Counted from the first letter of the stretch, positions 34,458-43,622 are shown. The stretch: DNA of 64,000 nucleotides from Flavobacteriaceae bacterium NBU2973 (GCA_026162565.1 JAOEIQ010000001.1:427419-491418), one strand, 5' to 3'. Notes: generated by a model from the sequence alone, not told the origin. Translations and numbers: made by a program.

Positions 34458-35513
34458 TTATTCAACTTCTTTAATAAGATAAACATAAACAGGGAAGTGG
34501 TCACTAAAGCCGTTTGTAAATCCACCATCAGCAAAACTTCTTAAGGGATAACCCTTCCATCTTCCTTTTTTATTGGTTAAGTAAGCTTTATTATAAATCC
34601 CTGACTTATAATATCTCAACGAAGAATAGTCTTTTTCTAAAAGTGGTTTTGTAAACATAATTTGATCAAACAAACTCCAAGAATCTCTATAAGCAGTTGT
34701 CCCCAAACCATTTTTTCTAAACATATTTTCATAAGGGTTGAAAATACCCTTAAGTCCAACCTTTTTTCTATTGCGTTCGGCTTTTAAAACACCTTTTACA
34801 CTTTCGTTAGTTGGGTTATCATTTAAATCACCCATAACAAATATTTTAGCATAAGGGTCTATAGATTGTAGAGAGTCAATTAAACGCTTATTGCCTTTAG
34901 CAGCAGCAATTCGTTTTGGTCTACTTCGTTCTTCTCCTCCACTTCTTGACGGCCAGTGATTAACAATAAGGTGTATCATTTCGCCTTCTAGTTTGCCACT
35001 AACAAGAAGCTGATCTCTTGTATGCACTCGCTCTCTAGTTTCATCATTATAAATTTTTATAGTATGAGAACTTGTGTTAATAGGTGTGAACAATGCTTTT
35101 TGATACATTAATGCCACATCAATTCCTCTAACGTCCGGAGATTCGTAGTGAACAATGCCATAATCTTTATTTATAAGTTGTGGATCGTTTGCGACATCAA
35201 ACAGCACTTGTTTATTTTCGATTTCGCAAATACCAATCAAAGCAGGCGTATTTCTAGATACCTCAGATCCAATATCAGCAATGACTCTTGCCATGTTTTC
35301 AACCTTTTTCTTATAAATTTCAGAACGGTTGTTTTTAATTTCCATGATTGGACTTCTCTCATCAAATTTGGTTTGATCATTAATAGTATCAAATAAATTT
35401 TCTAAATTGTAGAAGGCAACAGTGTGAATTTTAAACTTCTTTTTTTCTTGAGCATTAACAACTACGAAAGAAAAAATTAAAAGAGCAGAAAGCCAGTTAT
35501 TTAAGTGTTTCAT
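34458..35513 (-). CDS. Exported endonuclease/exonuclease/phosphatase family protein (EEP 1)
   Basis: DNase I-like metal-dependent phosphohydrolase. A signal peptide (LSALLIFSFVVVNAQ) indicates export. The EEP core is complete: VAFYNLENLFDT, IGICEIENKQVL with the metal-binding Glu, HLIVNHWPSRSGG, VMGDLNDNPTNES with the catalytic Asp/Asn pair, and the terminal SDHFPVYVYL with the Asp-His pair. The substrate could be DNA, RNA, a phosphodiester or phospholipid. It is divergent from receptor 2 across a 139-bp promoter region, which suggests joint control. Confidence 0.88.
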   Translation of the reverse strand: MKHLNNWLSALLIFSFVVVNAQEKKKFKIHTVAFYNLENLFDTINDQTKFDERSPIMEIKNNRSEIYKKKVENMARVIADIGSEVSRNTPALIGICEIENKQVLFDVANDPQLINKDYGIVHYESPDVRGIDVALMYQKALFTPINTSSHTIKIYNDETRERVHTRDQLLVSGKLEGEMIHLIVNHWPSRSGGEERSRPKRIAAAKGNKRLIDSLQSIDPYAKIFVMGDLNDNPTNESVKGVLKAERNRKKVGLKGIFNPYENMFRKNGLGTTAYRDSWSLFDQIMFTKPLLEKDYSSLRYYKSGIYNKAYLTNKKGRWKGYPLRSFADGGFTNGFSDHFPVYVYLIKEVE

Positions 35514-35558
35514 GTTATGAATGTTATATTAACATTAAAGTGTACGCAAATCTTGCGC

Positions 35559-35566
35559 CAAAAGTA
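35559..35566 (-). promoter_or_regulatory. -7 box for EEP 1
   Basis: On the minus strand this is TACTTTTG (TAnnTTTG), 46 bp before the EEP 1 ATG. It is 20 bp from the plus-strand box of receptor 2. Confidence 0.55.
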
Positions 35567-35586
35567 GGTATTAAATATAAAAAATG

Positions 35587-35594
35587 TAAATTTG
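35587..35594 (+). promoter_or_regulatory. -7 box for receptor 2
   Basis: TAAATTTG matches TAnnTTTG, followed by GCAC where transcription should start. It lies 58 bp before the ATG, leaving room for the palindrome at 35601. Confidence 0.6.
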
Positions 35595-35600
35595 CACGCC

Positions 35601-35619
35601 TTAAATAATAATTATTTAA
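35601..35619. promoter_or_regulatory. 19-bp 9-1-9 palindrome, candidate Fur-family operator
   Basis: TTAAATAATAATTATTTAA is a perfect inverted repeat of 9 bp with a 1-bp centre, starting 7 bp after the -7 box of receptor 2, on or just past the expected start of transcription. The 9-1-9 geometry and the AATAATnATTATT core resemble a Fur/Zur box. Its all-AT composition raises the chance of coincidence. Confidence 0.45.
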
Positions 35620-35652
35620 AGTATATAGACACTATTAACTATTAAATCGAAG

Positions 35653-38523
35653 ATGAAAAGAGGTTTTATTATTTTTTTATTCGGAATGGTTTCTATTTTC
35701 TCACTTAATGCACAGACAATTGTAAAAGGTTCTGTAAAATTAAAAGGGAATTTTGAGCCTATTCCAGACGTTACTGTTAACTTTGAGGGAACAGACATTT
35801 CTACTACCACAAATGCAAGTGGAATGTTTCAATTTTCTCAAACCGTTCCATTTGGAGAGCAGTATTTGCGTATTTCTAAAGAAGGGTTTACGGTTGAGAG
35901 GTATCCTGTTGTTGTTAACGAAGGAGAAACTCTTGATATAGAAATGTTTTTAGAATATGATTTGAGTGCTAAATCGCAAGATTACATTATTTCGTTATCT
36001 GATGATGATTTAAATGGAGAAGATGATGGGTTTACAGACAATGTTTCAGGATTACTACAATCCTCTAGAGATGTGTTTTTAAATGCAGCTGCGTTTGATT
36101 TTAGTGCAACATTTTTCAGACCAAGAGGTTTAGATAATGCCAATGGTAAAGTTCTTATTAATGGTATTGAGATGAACAAACAATCTAACGGACGACCACA
36201 ATGGGCAAACTGGGGAGGATTAAATGATGTACAACGTAATCAGGAATTTTCTAGAGGAATTGCACCAAATGAGTATAATTTTGGAGATTTAGCAGGAACA
36301 AATAACATTGTAATGAGAGCCTCTAAATACCGCGAAGGTGGGCGTGTATCTTTTGCATCAGCGAATAGAAGTTATAGAGGACGTTTAATGGCTAGTTATA
36401 GTTCTGGTTTAACAGAAAGTGGTTGGGCTTACAGTATTTTAGCTTCAAGACGCTTTGGTAACGAAGGTTATGTGGATGGAACACTGTATGATTCAAACTC
36501 CTTTTTTGCATCGATCGAAAAGAAAATTAACGACCAACATAGTATTAACTTTACATCGATTTATGCACAAAACAGAAGAGGTCGCTCTACTGCTATAACT
36601 GAAGAAGTGTTTAGATTAAAAGGCAGACAGTACAATCCTTTTTGGGGAGAACAAGATGGCGAAATTAGAAACTCTAGAACTCGTGATATTGAAGAACCAA
36701 TATTGATGTTAAATCACTATTGGAATATCTCAGAAAAAACACAATTAAACACAAATATTGCTTACCAATTTGGTAAAATAGGTAATACACGTATTGATAA
36801 TGGAGGGACTCGTTTAGAGACTTTTCAGGGGCAAGACACATTTATAGGTGGAGCTCGTAATACAGATCCAACATACTATCAAAACTTACCAAGTTTCTTT
36901 TTACAAGACGATAACCCAACGGCTTTTGATTATGAACAAGCATTTTTAGCCCAGCAAGAGTTTGTAAATAATGGACAATTTAATTGGGGAAATCTCTACA
37001 CTGCAAATGCTAATTTTGGGAACTCGGTATATGTTATACAAGATGACAGAACAGATGATAAACAACTATCTGCAAACGTAATATTAAATACAGAGTTGGC
37101 AGATAATATTATATTTAATGCTTCTGTAAATTATAGAAACTTAAAAAGTGAGAACTTTGCTGAAGTAAAAGATTTATTAGGAGGAACAGGATATTTAGAT
37201 GTAGACTTTTTTAATGATGATACTGCTCAAGCAACAGGTATTGTTGAAACGGCTCAATCTGATGTTAGAAACCCTAATAGAATTGCATTAGAAGGCGAGA
37301 GATATAAATACAACTACGAAATAGACGCTAATGTTGTTAGCGGATTTGCTCAAGCACAATTCAAATACAATAAAGTAGATTTTTATTTAGCTGGAAACAT
37401 CTCTAAAACAGATTATCAACGTAATGGTTTGTATGAAAACGGCTATTTTGTTGGAAACTCATTTGGAAAAAGTGACAAAGTAGATTTTAACAACTTTGGT
37501 GTTAAAGTTGGAGCAACGTATAAATTTTCTGGTAAGCATTTATTTGATTTCAATGCTGCTCACATGACAAAAGCACCTTCTATAAGAAATACCTTTGCAA
37601 ATGCAAGGCAAGCTAATATGATTATTAATGATGTAGAGAGTGAAGTAATTTCTAGTATAGATGCTAGTTATATTTTTAGGTCATCAATAGTAAATGCTAG
37701 ATTAACAGGTTACTATACTAATTTCGAAGATGGAATTGATACTGGTTTCTTTTTTAGTGAAGGAAATGGCAGTAGTTTAGTACAAGAAGTTGTTTCAGGA
37801 ATTGATCGTCGTAATATAGGAGCAGAGTTAGGAGTTGAAGCGCAAGTAACACCTACTATAAAATTAAAAGCAGTTGCTTCAGTTGGTCAATTTACTTTTG
37901 CTAATAATCCAGATTTAACTTATTACAGTCAAGATTTTGGTACAGGGAGAGCTGTATTTGGTAACGGTAAAACTAATTTAGAAAATTATCATGTTGCTGG
38001 AGGACCAGAACGTGCTTATCAATTAGGTTTCGAGTATCGTGATCCAGATTTCTGGAATATTGGTATTACTGCAAACCATTTTTCTAATGCTTATGTAGAC
38101 CCAAGTGCGTTAAAAAGAAGTTCGGCTTTTGTAACAGATCCAGATCTTATTGGAGAAGCACAATTTGAGCAAGGCTTTCAAAACAATACGGATGTTTTTG
38201 TTATTGAAGGAGGCGAAATCAACGATATAAACCCTGAAGTTGCCAAAGAGCTTTTAAAACAAGAGCAATTTGACGATTATATGTTAGTAAATGTTATTGG
38301 AGGGAAGTCATGGAAAATAGGCGATTATTTTGTTGGCTTTTTTGCAACCATTAATAATGTGTTTAATCAAGAATATAGAACTGGAGGTTTCGAACAATCT
38401 AGACGTGTTGATTATAGAAGTCAGCTTGAAGAGCAAACTAACGAAAACGGTCCTATTTTCGGGAATCGTTATTTCTATGGAAACGGAACTACATATTACC
38501 TAAACCTTTACTTAAGATTTTAA
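35653..38523 (+). CDS. TonB-dependent receptor with CarboxypepD-regulatory-like domain (receptor 2)
   Basis: Outer-membrane transporter of 956 residues. It has a signal peptide (FIIFLFGMVSIFSLNAQ), then a CarboxypepD-regulatory-like domain (VKGSVKLKGNFEPIPDVTV). The plug segment includes FFRPRGLDNANGKVLINGIEM. The barrel ends YYLNLYLRF, with a C-terminal Phe. FRPRGLDN and LMASYSSGLTESGWAYSI parallel receptor 1, so the two are distant paralogues. The lipoprotein gene starts 5 bp after the stop. The divergent EEP 1 gene and the operator-like palindrome suggest a regulated uptake locus. Confidence 0.92.
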   Translation: MKRGFIIFLFGMVSIFSLNAQTIVKGSVKLKGNFEPIPDVTVNFEGTDISTTTNASGMFQFSQTVPFGEQYLRISKEGFTVERYPVVVNEGETLDIEMFLEYDLSAKSQDYIISLSDDDLNGEDDGFTDNVSGLLQSSRDVFLNAAAFDFSATFFRPRGLDNANGKVLINGIEMNKQSNGRPQWANWGGLNDVQRNQEFSRGIAPNEYNFGDLAGTNNIVMRASKYREGGRVSFASANRSYRGRLMASYSSGLTESGWAYSILASRRFGNEGYVDGTLYDSNSFFASIEKKINDQHSINFTSIYAQNRRGRSTAITEEVFRLKGRQYNPFWGEQDGEIRNSRTRDIEEPILMLNHYWNISEKTQLNTNIAYQFGKIGNTRIDNGGTRLETFQGQDTFIGGARNTDPTYYQNLPSFFLQDDNPTAFDYEQAFLAQQEFVNNGQFNWGNLYTANANFGNSVYVIQDDRTDDKQLSANVILNTELADNIIFNASVNYRNLKSENFAEVKDLLGGTGYLDVDFFNDDTAQATGIVETAQSDVRNPNRIALEGERYKYNYEIDANVVSGFAQAQFKYNKVDFYLAGNISKTDYQRNGLYENGYFVGNSFGKSDKVDFNNFGVKVGATYKFSGKHLFDFNAAHMTKAPSIRNTFANARQANMIINDVESEVISSIDASYIFRSSIVNARLTGYYTNFEDGIDTGFFFSEGNGSSLVQEVVSGIDRRNIGAELGVEAQVTPTIKLKAVASVGQFTFANNPDLTYYSQDFGTGRAVFGNGKTNLENYHVAGGPERAYQLGFEYRDPDFWNIGITANHFSNAYVDPSALKRSSAFVTDPDLIGEAQFEQGFQNNTDVFVIEGGEINDINPEVAKELLKQEQFDDYMLVNVIGGKSWKIGDYFVGFFATINNVFNQEYRTGGFEQSRRVDYRSQLEEQTNENGPIFGNRYFYGNGTTYYLNLYLRF

Positions 38524-38528
38524 TACTC

Positions 38529-40016
38529 ATGTTAGAACAAAATAAATATTTCAAAACTATGAAAACAATAAAAATTACAAACCTATTTATACTATTGCTA
38601 ACATTAGTAGTAGTTGCATCTTGTATACAAGATGATGATTTTGATGTGCCTGAAGCAGCAATTACAGAACCAGATATCGATGTAAACGAATTAACAACCA
38701 TTCAAGCAGTTGCTGGAAAATTATCTCAAGCTCAAGATCAAGGAGAACCTTTAGATTATGATGATGATGTAACAGTTTTTACCTATGAAGGAACAGGAGA
38801 TATTCTTGAAGCATATGTGATTTCAAGTGATGCTGGAGGAAACTTTTTCGAAGAGATTATTTTACAAGATAAGTTAGAAAACCCAACAATGGGAATTAAA
38901 CTTCTTATAGATGTAAATCCTTTGTTTACCAGATATGAAATAGGAAGAAAACTATACATTAATCTTGATGGATTAACTGTAGGGATTTCTAATGGCGTAT
39001 TAACTTTAGGTAGATTTGATGGTAGCCGTGTAGATAAAATATCGTTTACCCAAGAGTTAAATGTTATTCAACGTTCAGCTACTAAAGGTGAGGTCGTACC
39101 ATTACCTGTAACTTTAGATATGTTATCTAATGATAAGACTAACTTATTTATACAGTTACAAGATGTACAATTTAATAGAAATGAAGTATTAGGAGATTCG
39201 CCAAAAACATTTTCAGCAGGTGATTTAGATGAGTTTGATGGTGAGCGTATATTAGAGAGTTGTACTAGTAGCTCTTCAGTAATTTTTAGTACGAGTACTT
39301 TTGCAGATTTTAGTGGATTAGCTTTACCAACTCAAAGAGGGTCTATGAATGCTATTTTATCTAAAGACTTTTTTGGAGAAGTATTTAATATCGTGGTAAA
39401 CACGCCAACAGATATAAATTTTGATAATGAAGAGCGTTGTGATCCTATTGAAATAGATTGTGGTTTAGCAGCTACTCAAGGTGATATGAATTTATTTGAT
39501 GATGACTTTGAAGACCAAACACCATTTTCTCCAATTTCTGGAAATGGATGGACTAACTTTATAGAAGCAGGTACTCAATCTTGGGAAGCATATACCTCTG
39601 GAGGAACAAATGCTTCATTAGGTATTTCAGCTAGAATAGGGTCTTTCCAATCTGGTGATGCTAGTACAATTGCTTGGTTGATAACTCCAGCTATAAATTT
39701 AGATACTCAAGATAATGAAACATTAGTTTTTAAAACCTCTAATAGTTTTGATGATGGTAGTGATTACGAATTATTATTCTCTAACGACTGGGATGGTACA
39801 GAAGCAAATATTACAAGTGCTACTTGGGGAGTTTTACCAGCTGCTACATTAGTTACAGATGATGACTTTTTCGGTGCATGGATAGATTCAGGTATTGTTG
39901 ATTTATCATGTGCTGAAGGAACTATCCACATTGCCTTTAAATATGTAGGAAGTGGTGATTCTGCCTTTGATGGAACTTTAGAAATGGATGAAATTAGTAT
40001 CGATTTTTCAAACTAA
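38529..40016 (+). CDS. DUF5689 / choice-of-anchor J lipoprotein (partner of receptor 2)
   Basis: The frame begins at ATG 38529 or, more likely, ATG 38559, where the lipoprotein signal starts (LFILLLTLVVVASC). Residues of about 50-290 resemble DUF5689, an OB-like domain: AYVISSDAGGNFFEEIILQD, then GRKLYINLDGLTVGI and GSMNAILSKDFFGEVFNIVV. The C-terminal 160 residues are a choice-of-anchor J jelly-roll (AWLITPAINLDTQDNETLVF, HIAFKYVGSG), homologous to the middle of the receptor 1 partner. DUF5689 proteins tend to accompany EEP phosphohydrolases, which supports a link to EEP 1; this is from memory. Confidence 0.85.
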   Translation: MLEQNKYFKTMKTIKITNLFILLLTLVVVASCIQDDDFDVPEAAITEPDIDVNELTTIQAVAGKLSQAQDQGEPLDYDDDVTVFTYEGTGDILEAYVISSDAGGNFFEEIILQDKLENPTMGIKLLIDVNPLFTRYEIGRKLYINLDGLTVGISNGVLTLGRFDGSRVDKISFTQELNVIQRSATKGEVVPLPVTLDMLSNDKTNLFIQLQDVQFNRNEVLGDSPKTFSAGDLDEFDGERILESCTSSSSVIFSTSTFADFSGLALPTQRGSMNAILSKDFFGEVFNIVVNTPTDINFDNEERCDPIEIDCGLAATQGDMNLFDDDFEDQTPFSPISGNGWTNFIEAGTQSWEAYTSGGTNASLGISARIGSFQSGDASTIAWLITPAINLDTQDNETLVFKTSNSFDDGSDYELLFSNDWDGTEANITSATWGVLPAATLVTDDDFFGAWIDSGIVDLSCAEGTIHIAFKYVGSGDSAFDGTLEMDEISIDFSN

Positions 40017-40040
40017 TTTTTGTTTCATAATAAATAGTAA

Positions 40041-40069
40041 GAAAGCCACATGTTATCATGTGGCTTTTC
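40041..40069 (+). terminator. Intrinsic terminator after receptor 2 operon
   Basis: GAAAGCCACATG (40041-40052) pairs with CATGTGGCTTTC, here CATGTGGCTTTTC (40057-40069), over a short TTAT loop. It closes the receptor 2 operon and lies inside the first codons of the longer reading of the next gene. Confidence 0.8.
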
Positions 40070-40084
40070 TATATAATAATTCGC

Positions 40085-40462
40085 ATGTTTGACAAACTAT
40101 TTTTTAAATTTTCTGATTACTATAAAAGTAAATACAAAGCTAAAGCTAATAGAATAGCAAGCTTGTATATTACTTTTTTGCAGATATCTATTGTGTTTCT
40201 TTTAGGTATATTTTTTTCAAAATTTTTTCAGCAAATGAGAGTAGACACGATGTCTTCTAATAAAGCATGGTTTCTTTTTGGTATTGCAAGTTTTGGGATT
40301 TATTTTAAAAACTGGATTCAGTATGCTGGAAAAAAACTAACAGTTAAAAAAGCAAAAAAGAAAGGTGTAGCTTCTAATAAAAGTTCTAATATTATTATTT
40401 ACTGGTTATTACCTTTTGGCTGCATAGCATTAGGAATACTAATTTTGCAAGCCGTAAACTAA
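40085..40462 (+). CDS. Small three-span membrane protein, function unknown
   Basis: 125 residues with hydrophobic spans at about 28-48, 62-76 and 103-122, and a Lys-rich cytoplasmic loop between the second and third (KKLTVKKAKKKGVA). I do not recognise a family. The open frame begins at ATG 40058, but that codon lies in the terminator hairpin of the previous operon, so ATG 40085 is the sensible start. Its TAA overlaps the PorP stop on the other strand (CTAA), a tail-to-tail overlap. Confidence 0.65.
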   Translation: MFDKLFFKFSDYYKSKYKAKANRIASLYITFLQISIVFLLGIFFSKFFQQMRVDTMSSNKAWFLFGIASFGIYFKNWIQYAGKKLTVKKAKKKGVASNKSSNIIIYWLLPFGCIALGILILQAVN

Positions 40463-41370
40463 AAATATCTCGGAGATATTACCCTTTTAGAATTATTAAT
40501 AGTAAATCTCAAAAACACTTCGTGGGAAGAATTAGTAACTGTATTTAAATTAGAAACAATGGTATCGTAAGCATAACCTATTTTTAATTTTGGAGTTACA
40601 TTAAAGTTCACCATTCCCGTAAAAGAATCTTCTAATCGGTAACCAAGACCAACCTCCACTAAATCATACATAAATAGATTCGCATTCAAGTCAAAAGATG
40701 CAGGTGCATTAAATGCAAACTTTATCAGTGTATGCGGTTTTAGTTTGAAATTTTCAGACAAATCAAAAACATAGCCAAATGCAGCAAAAATATGCTGTAT
40801 TTCAGATCCAATTTTATTTCCATTACTATCTAAATGAGTTGCTTCTAAAATATTAGGCATTGAAAGAGATACATAGTATTTATAGGGTTTGTATAAATAG
40901 ACTCCTGTTCCAATATTTGGAGTTGTTTCAGTTACATTTTCACTAAAAAAAGGATCGCCATCATCAATTACAAAAAGATTGTTGAGACCTATATCATGAA
41001 ATATTAGTCCAGCTTTAATACCAAAAGCGAGCTTTAATTCAGAGGATAAATTAACAGTATATGAGAAATCCGTATATAGATTTGTTTCTCTAACTGGACC
41101 AATTTCTTCAGTAATTAAAGAAACACCAATACCTGTTTTAGTATTTAAATTCGAGTGAGCTGAAGCAGTTATAGTTTTTGGAGCACCATCAAAACCAGAC
41201 CATTGACTTCTGTACAGTAACCCTACTTCAATTGTTTCACCAATTCCTGCATAAGCAGGATTAACAATATTAAAATTGTACATATATTGGGTGTATTGAG
41301 GGTCTTGTTGAGCATCAATTTTTAATGAAAAAAATAATAGAAAACAAAGTGTAAATTTTGTTACTTTCAT
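40459..41370 (-). CDS. PorP/SprF family type IX secretion membrane protein
   Basis: Outer-membrane beta-barrel of the PorP/SprF family, which works with type IX secretion and gliding proteins. After the signal peptide (FTLCFLLFFSLKIDAQ), the family opening QDPQYTQYMYNFNIVNPAYAG (seen as QYTQYMYN and NPAYAG) is diagnostic, as is the following LLYRSQWSGFDGAP. It ends in strands and TINNSKRVISPRYF. Its ATG overlaps the stop of the EEP 2 gene (ATGA), so the two are translationally coupled. SprF paralogues usually pair with a specific secreted adhesin, but none is adjacent here. Confidence 0.9.
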   Translation of the reverse strand: MKVTKFTLCFLLFFSLKIDAQQDPQYTQYMYNFNIVNPAYAGIGETIEVGLLYRSQWSGFDGAPKTITASAHSNLNTKTGIGVSLITEEIGPVRETNLYTDFSYTVNLSSELKLAFGIKAGLIFHDIGLNNLFVIDDGDPFFSENVTETTPNIGTGVYLYKPYKYYVSLSMPNILEATHLDSNGNKIGSEIQHIFAAFGYVFDLSENFKLKPHTLIKFAFNAPASFDLNANLFMYDLVEVGLGYRLEDSFTGMVNFNVTPKLKIGYAYDTIVSNLNTVTNSSHEVFLRFTINNSKRVISPRYF

Positions 41371-42314
41371 TTAGGGTTTTCTAAAATTATATATACTGGA
41401 AAGTGATCGCTATAACCTCCTTTATACTTTTTTCCTACATACGTTCTAAAAGGTATGCCTTTGTATTTCCCATTAAAGAGTTTTAAAAAATCGGCATCAA
41501 AAATATTAGCCTCTTTATAACTTAAACCGTCTGTTTCAAAAAAATTAGTAGAGAAAAGTATTTGGTCAAATAAGTTCCATTCTAGTTTATGGTTAAGACT
41601 TCCTCTATCTCTAGATTTTAAGGTAGCCATTGGATTGTAAAGATCTTGATTATTAACTAAATTTTTAATGCTATTGTTTAAAGGTCCATCATTAAAGTCT
41701 CCCATAACGACTATTCTAGGATTATCTTCTTTACGTTTTAAATTGTCAATAATCTCTTCCACTTTTTTTGATGCGGTTAAGCGTTTGTATTCGGTTTCTT
41801 CTGCACCATTTCTTCGAGAAGGCCAATGATTAACAAGTATGTGTATGGAATTGTTTTCTAGTATTCCAGATACTAAAAGGATATCTCTTGTATAATCTCG
41901 TTCTCCTTGATCATCAAACAGGTTTACAGGAAATACTTCTGAAGTGGTTACAGAAAATTTTGTTGCATCGTATATAAGTCCAACATCAATACCTCTTTCA
42001 TCAGGAGAATCATAGTGCACATAATCATAAGGCAATTCCTTTAAATGTTTAGCATTTAATAGATCTTCTATTACCTGTTTGTTTTCAACCTCTGCAAAAC
42101 CCATTATAGCAGGAGGTTGCCCAATGTCTTCAAGACCAATGTTAGAAATGGCAAAGCTTAATTTCCGGAGTTTATTTTTATAACGCTTTTCTGTCCATTT
42201 TTTATCAGATGAGGGTAAAAAATCATTGTCAAGTGTATCTTCATCATCAATAATATCGAATAGGTTTTCTAGATTATAAAAAGCAATCGATAATTTAGTG
42301 TCAGAATTAGTCAA
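41367..42314 (-). CDS. Endonuclease/exonuclease/phosphatase family protein (EEP 2)
   Basis: A paralogue of EEP 1: IAFYNLENLFDIIDDED, MGFAEVENKQVIE (metal Glu), HILVNHWPSRRNGAE, VVMGDFNDGPLNNS and the terminal GGYSDHFPVYIIL. The frame starts at a TTG (42314); no ATG precedes it. The codons just upstream encode a hydrophobic stretch (IIIFLFLES) but have no standard start, so I cannot say whether it is exported. Homologues that I recall lack a signal peptide. It is coupled to PorP by a 4-bp overlap and divergent from hflX. Confidence 0.85.
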   Translation of the reverse strand: MTNSDTKLSIAFYNLENLFDIIDDEDTLDNDFLPSSDKKWTEKRYKNKLRKLSFAISNIGLEDIGQPPAIMGFAEVENKQVIEDLLNAKHLKELPYDYVHYDSPDERGIDVGLIYDATKFSVTTSEVFPVNLFDDQGERDYTRDILLVSGILENNSIHILVNHWPSRRNGAEETEYKRLTASKKVEEIIDNLKRKEDNPRIVVMGDFNDGPLNNSIKNLVNNQDLYNPMATLKSRDRGSLNHKLEWNLFDQILFSTNFFETDGLSYKEANIFDADFLKLFNGKYKGIPFRTYVGKKYKGGYSDHFPVYIILENPK

Positions 42315-42371
42315 AGTATGGGTATTTAATTTACTCTCTAAAAATAAGAAAATTATAATGTATCAAATGTG

Positions 42372-42379
42372 TACCTTTG
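42372..42379 (+). promoter_or_regulatory. -7 box for hflX
   Basis: TACCTTTG matches TAnnTTTG. It lies inside the extra 13 codons of the longer hflX frame, which rules out the GTG at 42369 as a start. The leader to ATG 42408 is 28 bp. Confidence 0.65.
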
Positions 42380-42407
42380 CCTTTACTCTATTGAGATTAT
42401 TTTATTT

Positions 42408-43622
42408 ATGATTGAGAAGAAAGATATAGCACTTGAAAAAGCTGTTTTAATAGGTGTAATTACTAGAGATCAGGACGAAACACAATCTAAAGAATATTTA
42501 GATGAGTTAGAGTTTTTAACCTACACTGCTGGAGGAGAGGTTGTAAAACGATTTATTCAAAAAATGGATATGCCTAATTCTAAAACATTTATTGGTTCTG
42601 GTAAAATGCAAGATGTTCAAGATTTTATTGAAGAACATGAAATAGGGACTGCTATTTTTGATGATGAATTATCTCCTGCTCAAGAGCGAAATATCAGCAA
42701 AATACTTAATTGCAAAGTGTTAGATAGAACCAATCTTATTCTCGATATTTTTGCTCAACGTGCTCAAACGAGTTATGCAAGAACTCAAGTTGAACTAGCC
42801 CAATGTCAATACTTGTTGCCTCGTTTAAAAGGAATGTGGACACACCTTGAAAGACAAAAAGGAGGTATCGGAATGCGTGGGCCTGGAGAAACAGAAATAG
42901 AGACAGATAGACGTATTGTTCGAGATAAAATAGCATTGTTAAAAGAGAAGATAAAAACCATAGATAAGCAAATGGCGACTCAACGAGGTAATCGTGGTAA
43001 AATGGTTCGTGTTGCTTTAGTAGGGTATACTAATGTCGGCAAATCAACTCTTATGAATGTCATTAGTAAGAGTAATGTATTTGCAGAAGATAAACTTTTC
43101 GCAACTCTAGATACAACCGTTAGAAAGGTGGTTGTTAAAAATTTACCCTTTTTAATGAGTGATACAGTAGGTTTTATTAGAAAACTTCCAACCCAGTTAG
43201 TAGAATCGTTTAAAAGTACCTTAGATGAGGTTCGTGAAGCAGATTTACTATTGCATGTTGTTGATATTTCGCATCCTAACTTTGAAGAGCACATTGAATC
43301 GGTAAATAAAATTTTAGGTGAGATTAGTAGTTTAGATACACCTACAATTATGGTTTTTAATAAAATTGATAATTATGAACCTGAAGAATTTGATGAAGAA
43401 GATACAGAAACTGAAAGAACAAAAGCTCATTATTCTTTAGACGAATGGAGAAAAACTTGGATGGGTAAAATTGGTAATAATGCGATTTTTATTTCTGCTT
43501 TGAATAAAGAAAATCTAGAAGATTTTAAAAAGCGTGTATATGATGAGGTAAGACAAATTCATATAACTAGATTCCCATATAATCATTTTCTCTATCCTGA
43601 TTATGATGAAAATCATGCATAA
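42408..43622 (+). CDS. hflX: GTPase HflX
   Basis: Ribosome-associated GTPase that splits stalled ribosomes. The N-terminal domain runs through KTFIGSGKMQDV and the linker helix GGIGMRGPGETEIETDRR (the HflX signature GPGETxxExDRR). The G domain has G1 GYTNVGKST, G3 DTVGFIRKLP and G4 NKID. An acidic insert (EPEEFDEEDTETE) lies before the C-terminal helix. From ATG 42408 it is 404 residues, a normal length. The longer frame overlaps the promoter. Confidence 0.94.
   Translation: MIEKKDIALEKAVLIGVITRDQDETQSKEYLDELEFLTYTAGGEVVKRFIQKMDMPNSKTFIGSGKMQDVQDFIEEHEIGTAIFDDELSPAQERNISKILNCKVLDRTNLILDIFAQRAQTSYARTQVELAQCQYLLPRLKGMWTHLERQKGGIGMRGPGETEIETDRRIVRDKIALLKEKIKTIDKQMATQRGNRGKMVRVALVGYTNVGKSTLMNVISKSNVFAEDKLFATLDTTVRKVVVKNLPFLMSDTVGFIRKLPTQLVESFKSTLDEVREADLLLHVVDISHPNFEEHIESVNKILGEISSLDTPTIMVFNKIDNYEPEEFDEEDTETERTKAHYSLDEWRKTWMGKIGNNAIFISALNKENLEDFKKRVYDEVRQIHITRFPYNHFLYPDYDENHA

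Noticed and set aside
42980..43294. Minus-strand frame of 104 codons inside hflX
   Set aside because: Antisense to the HflX G domain; Ser/Thr-rich shadow composition.
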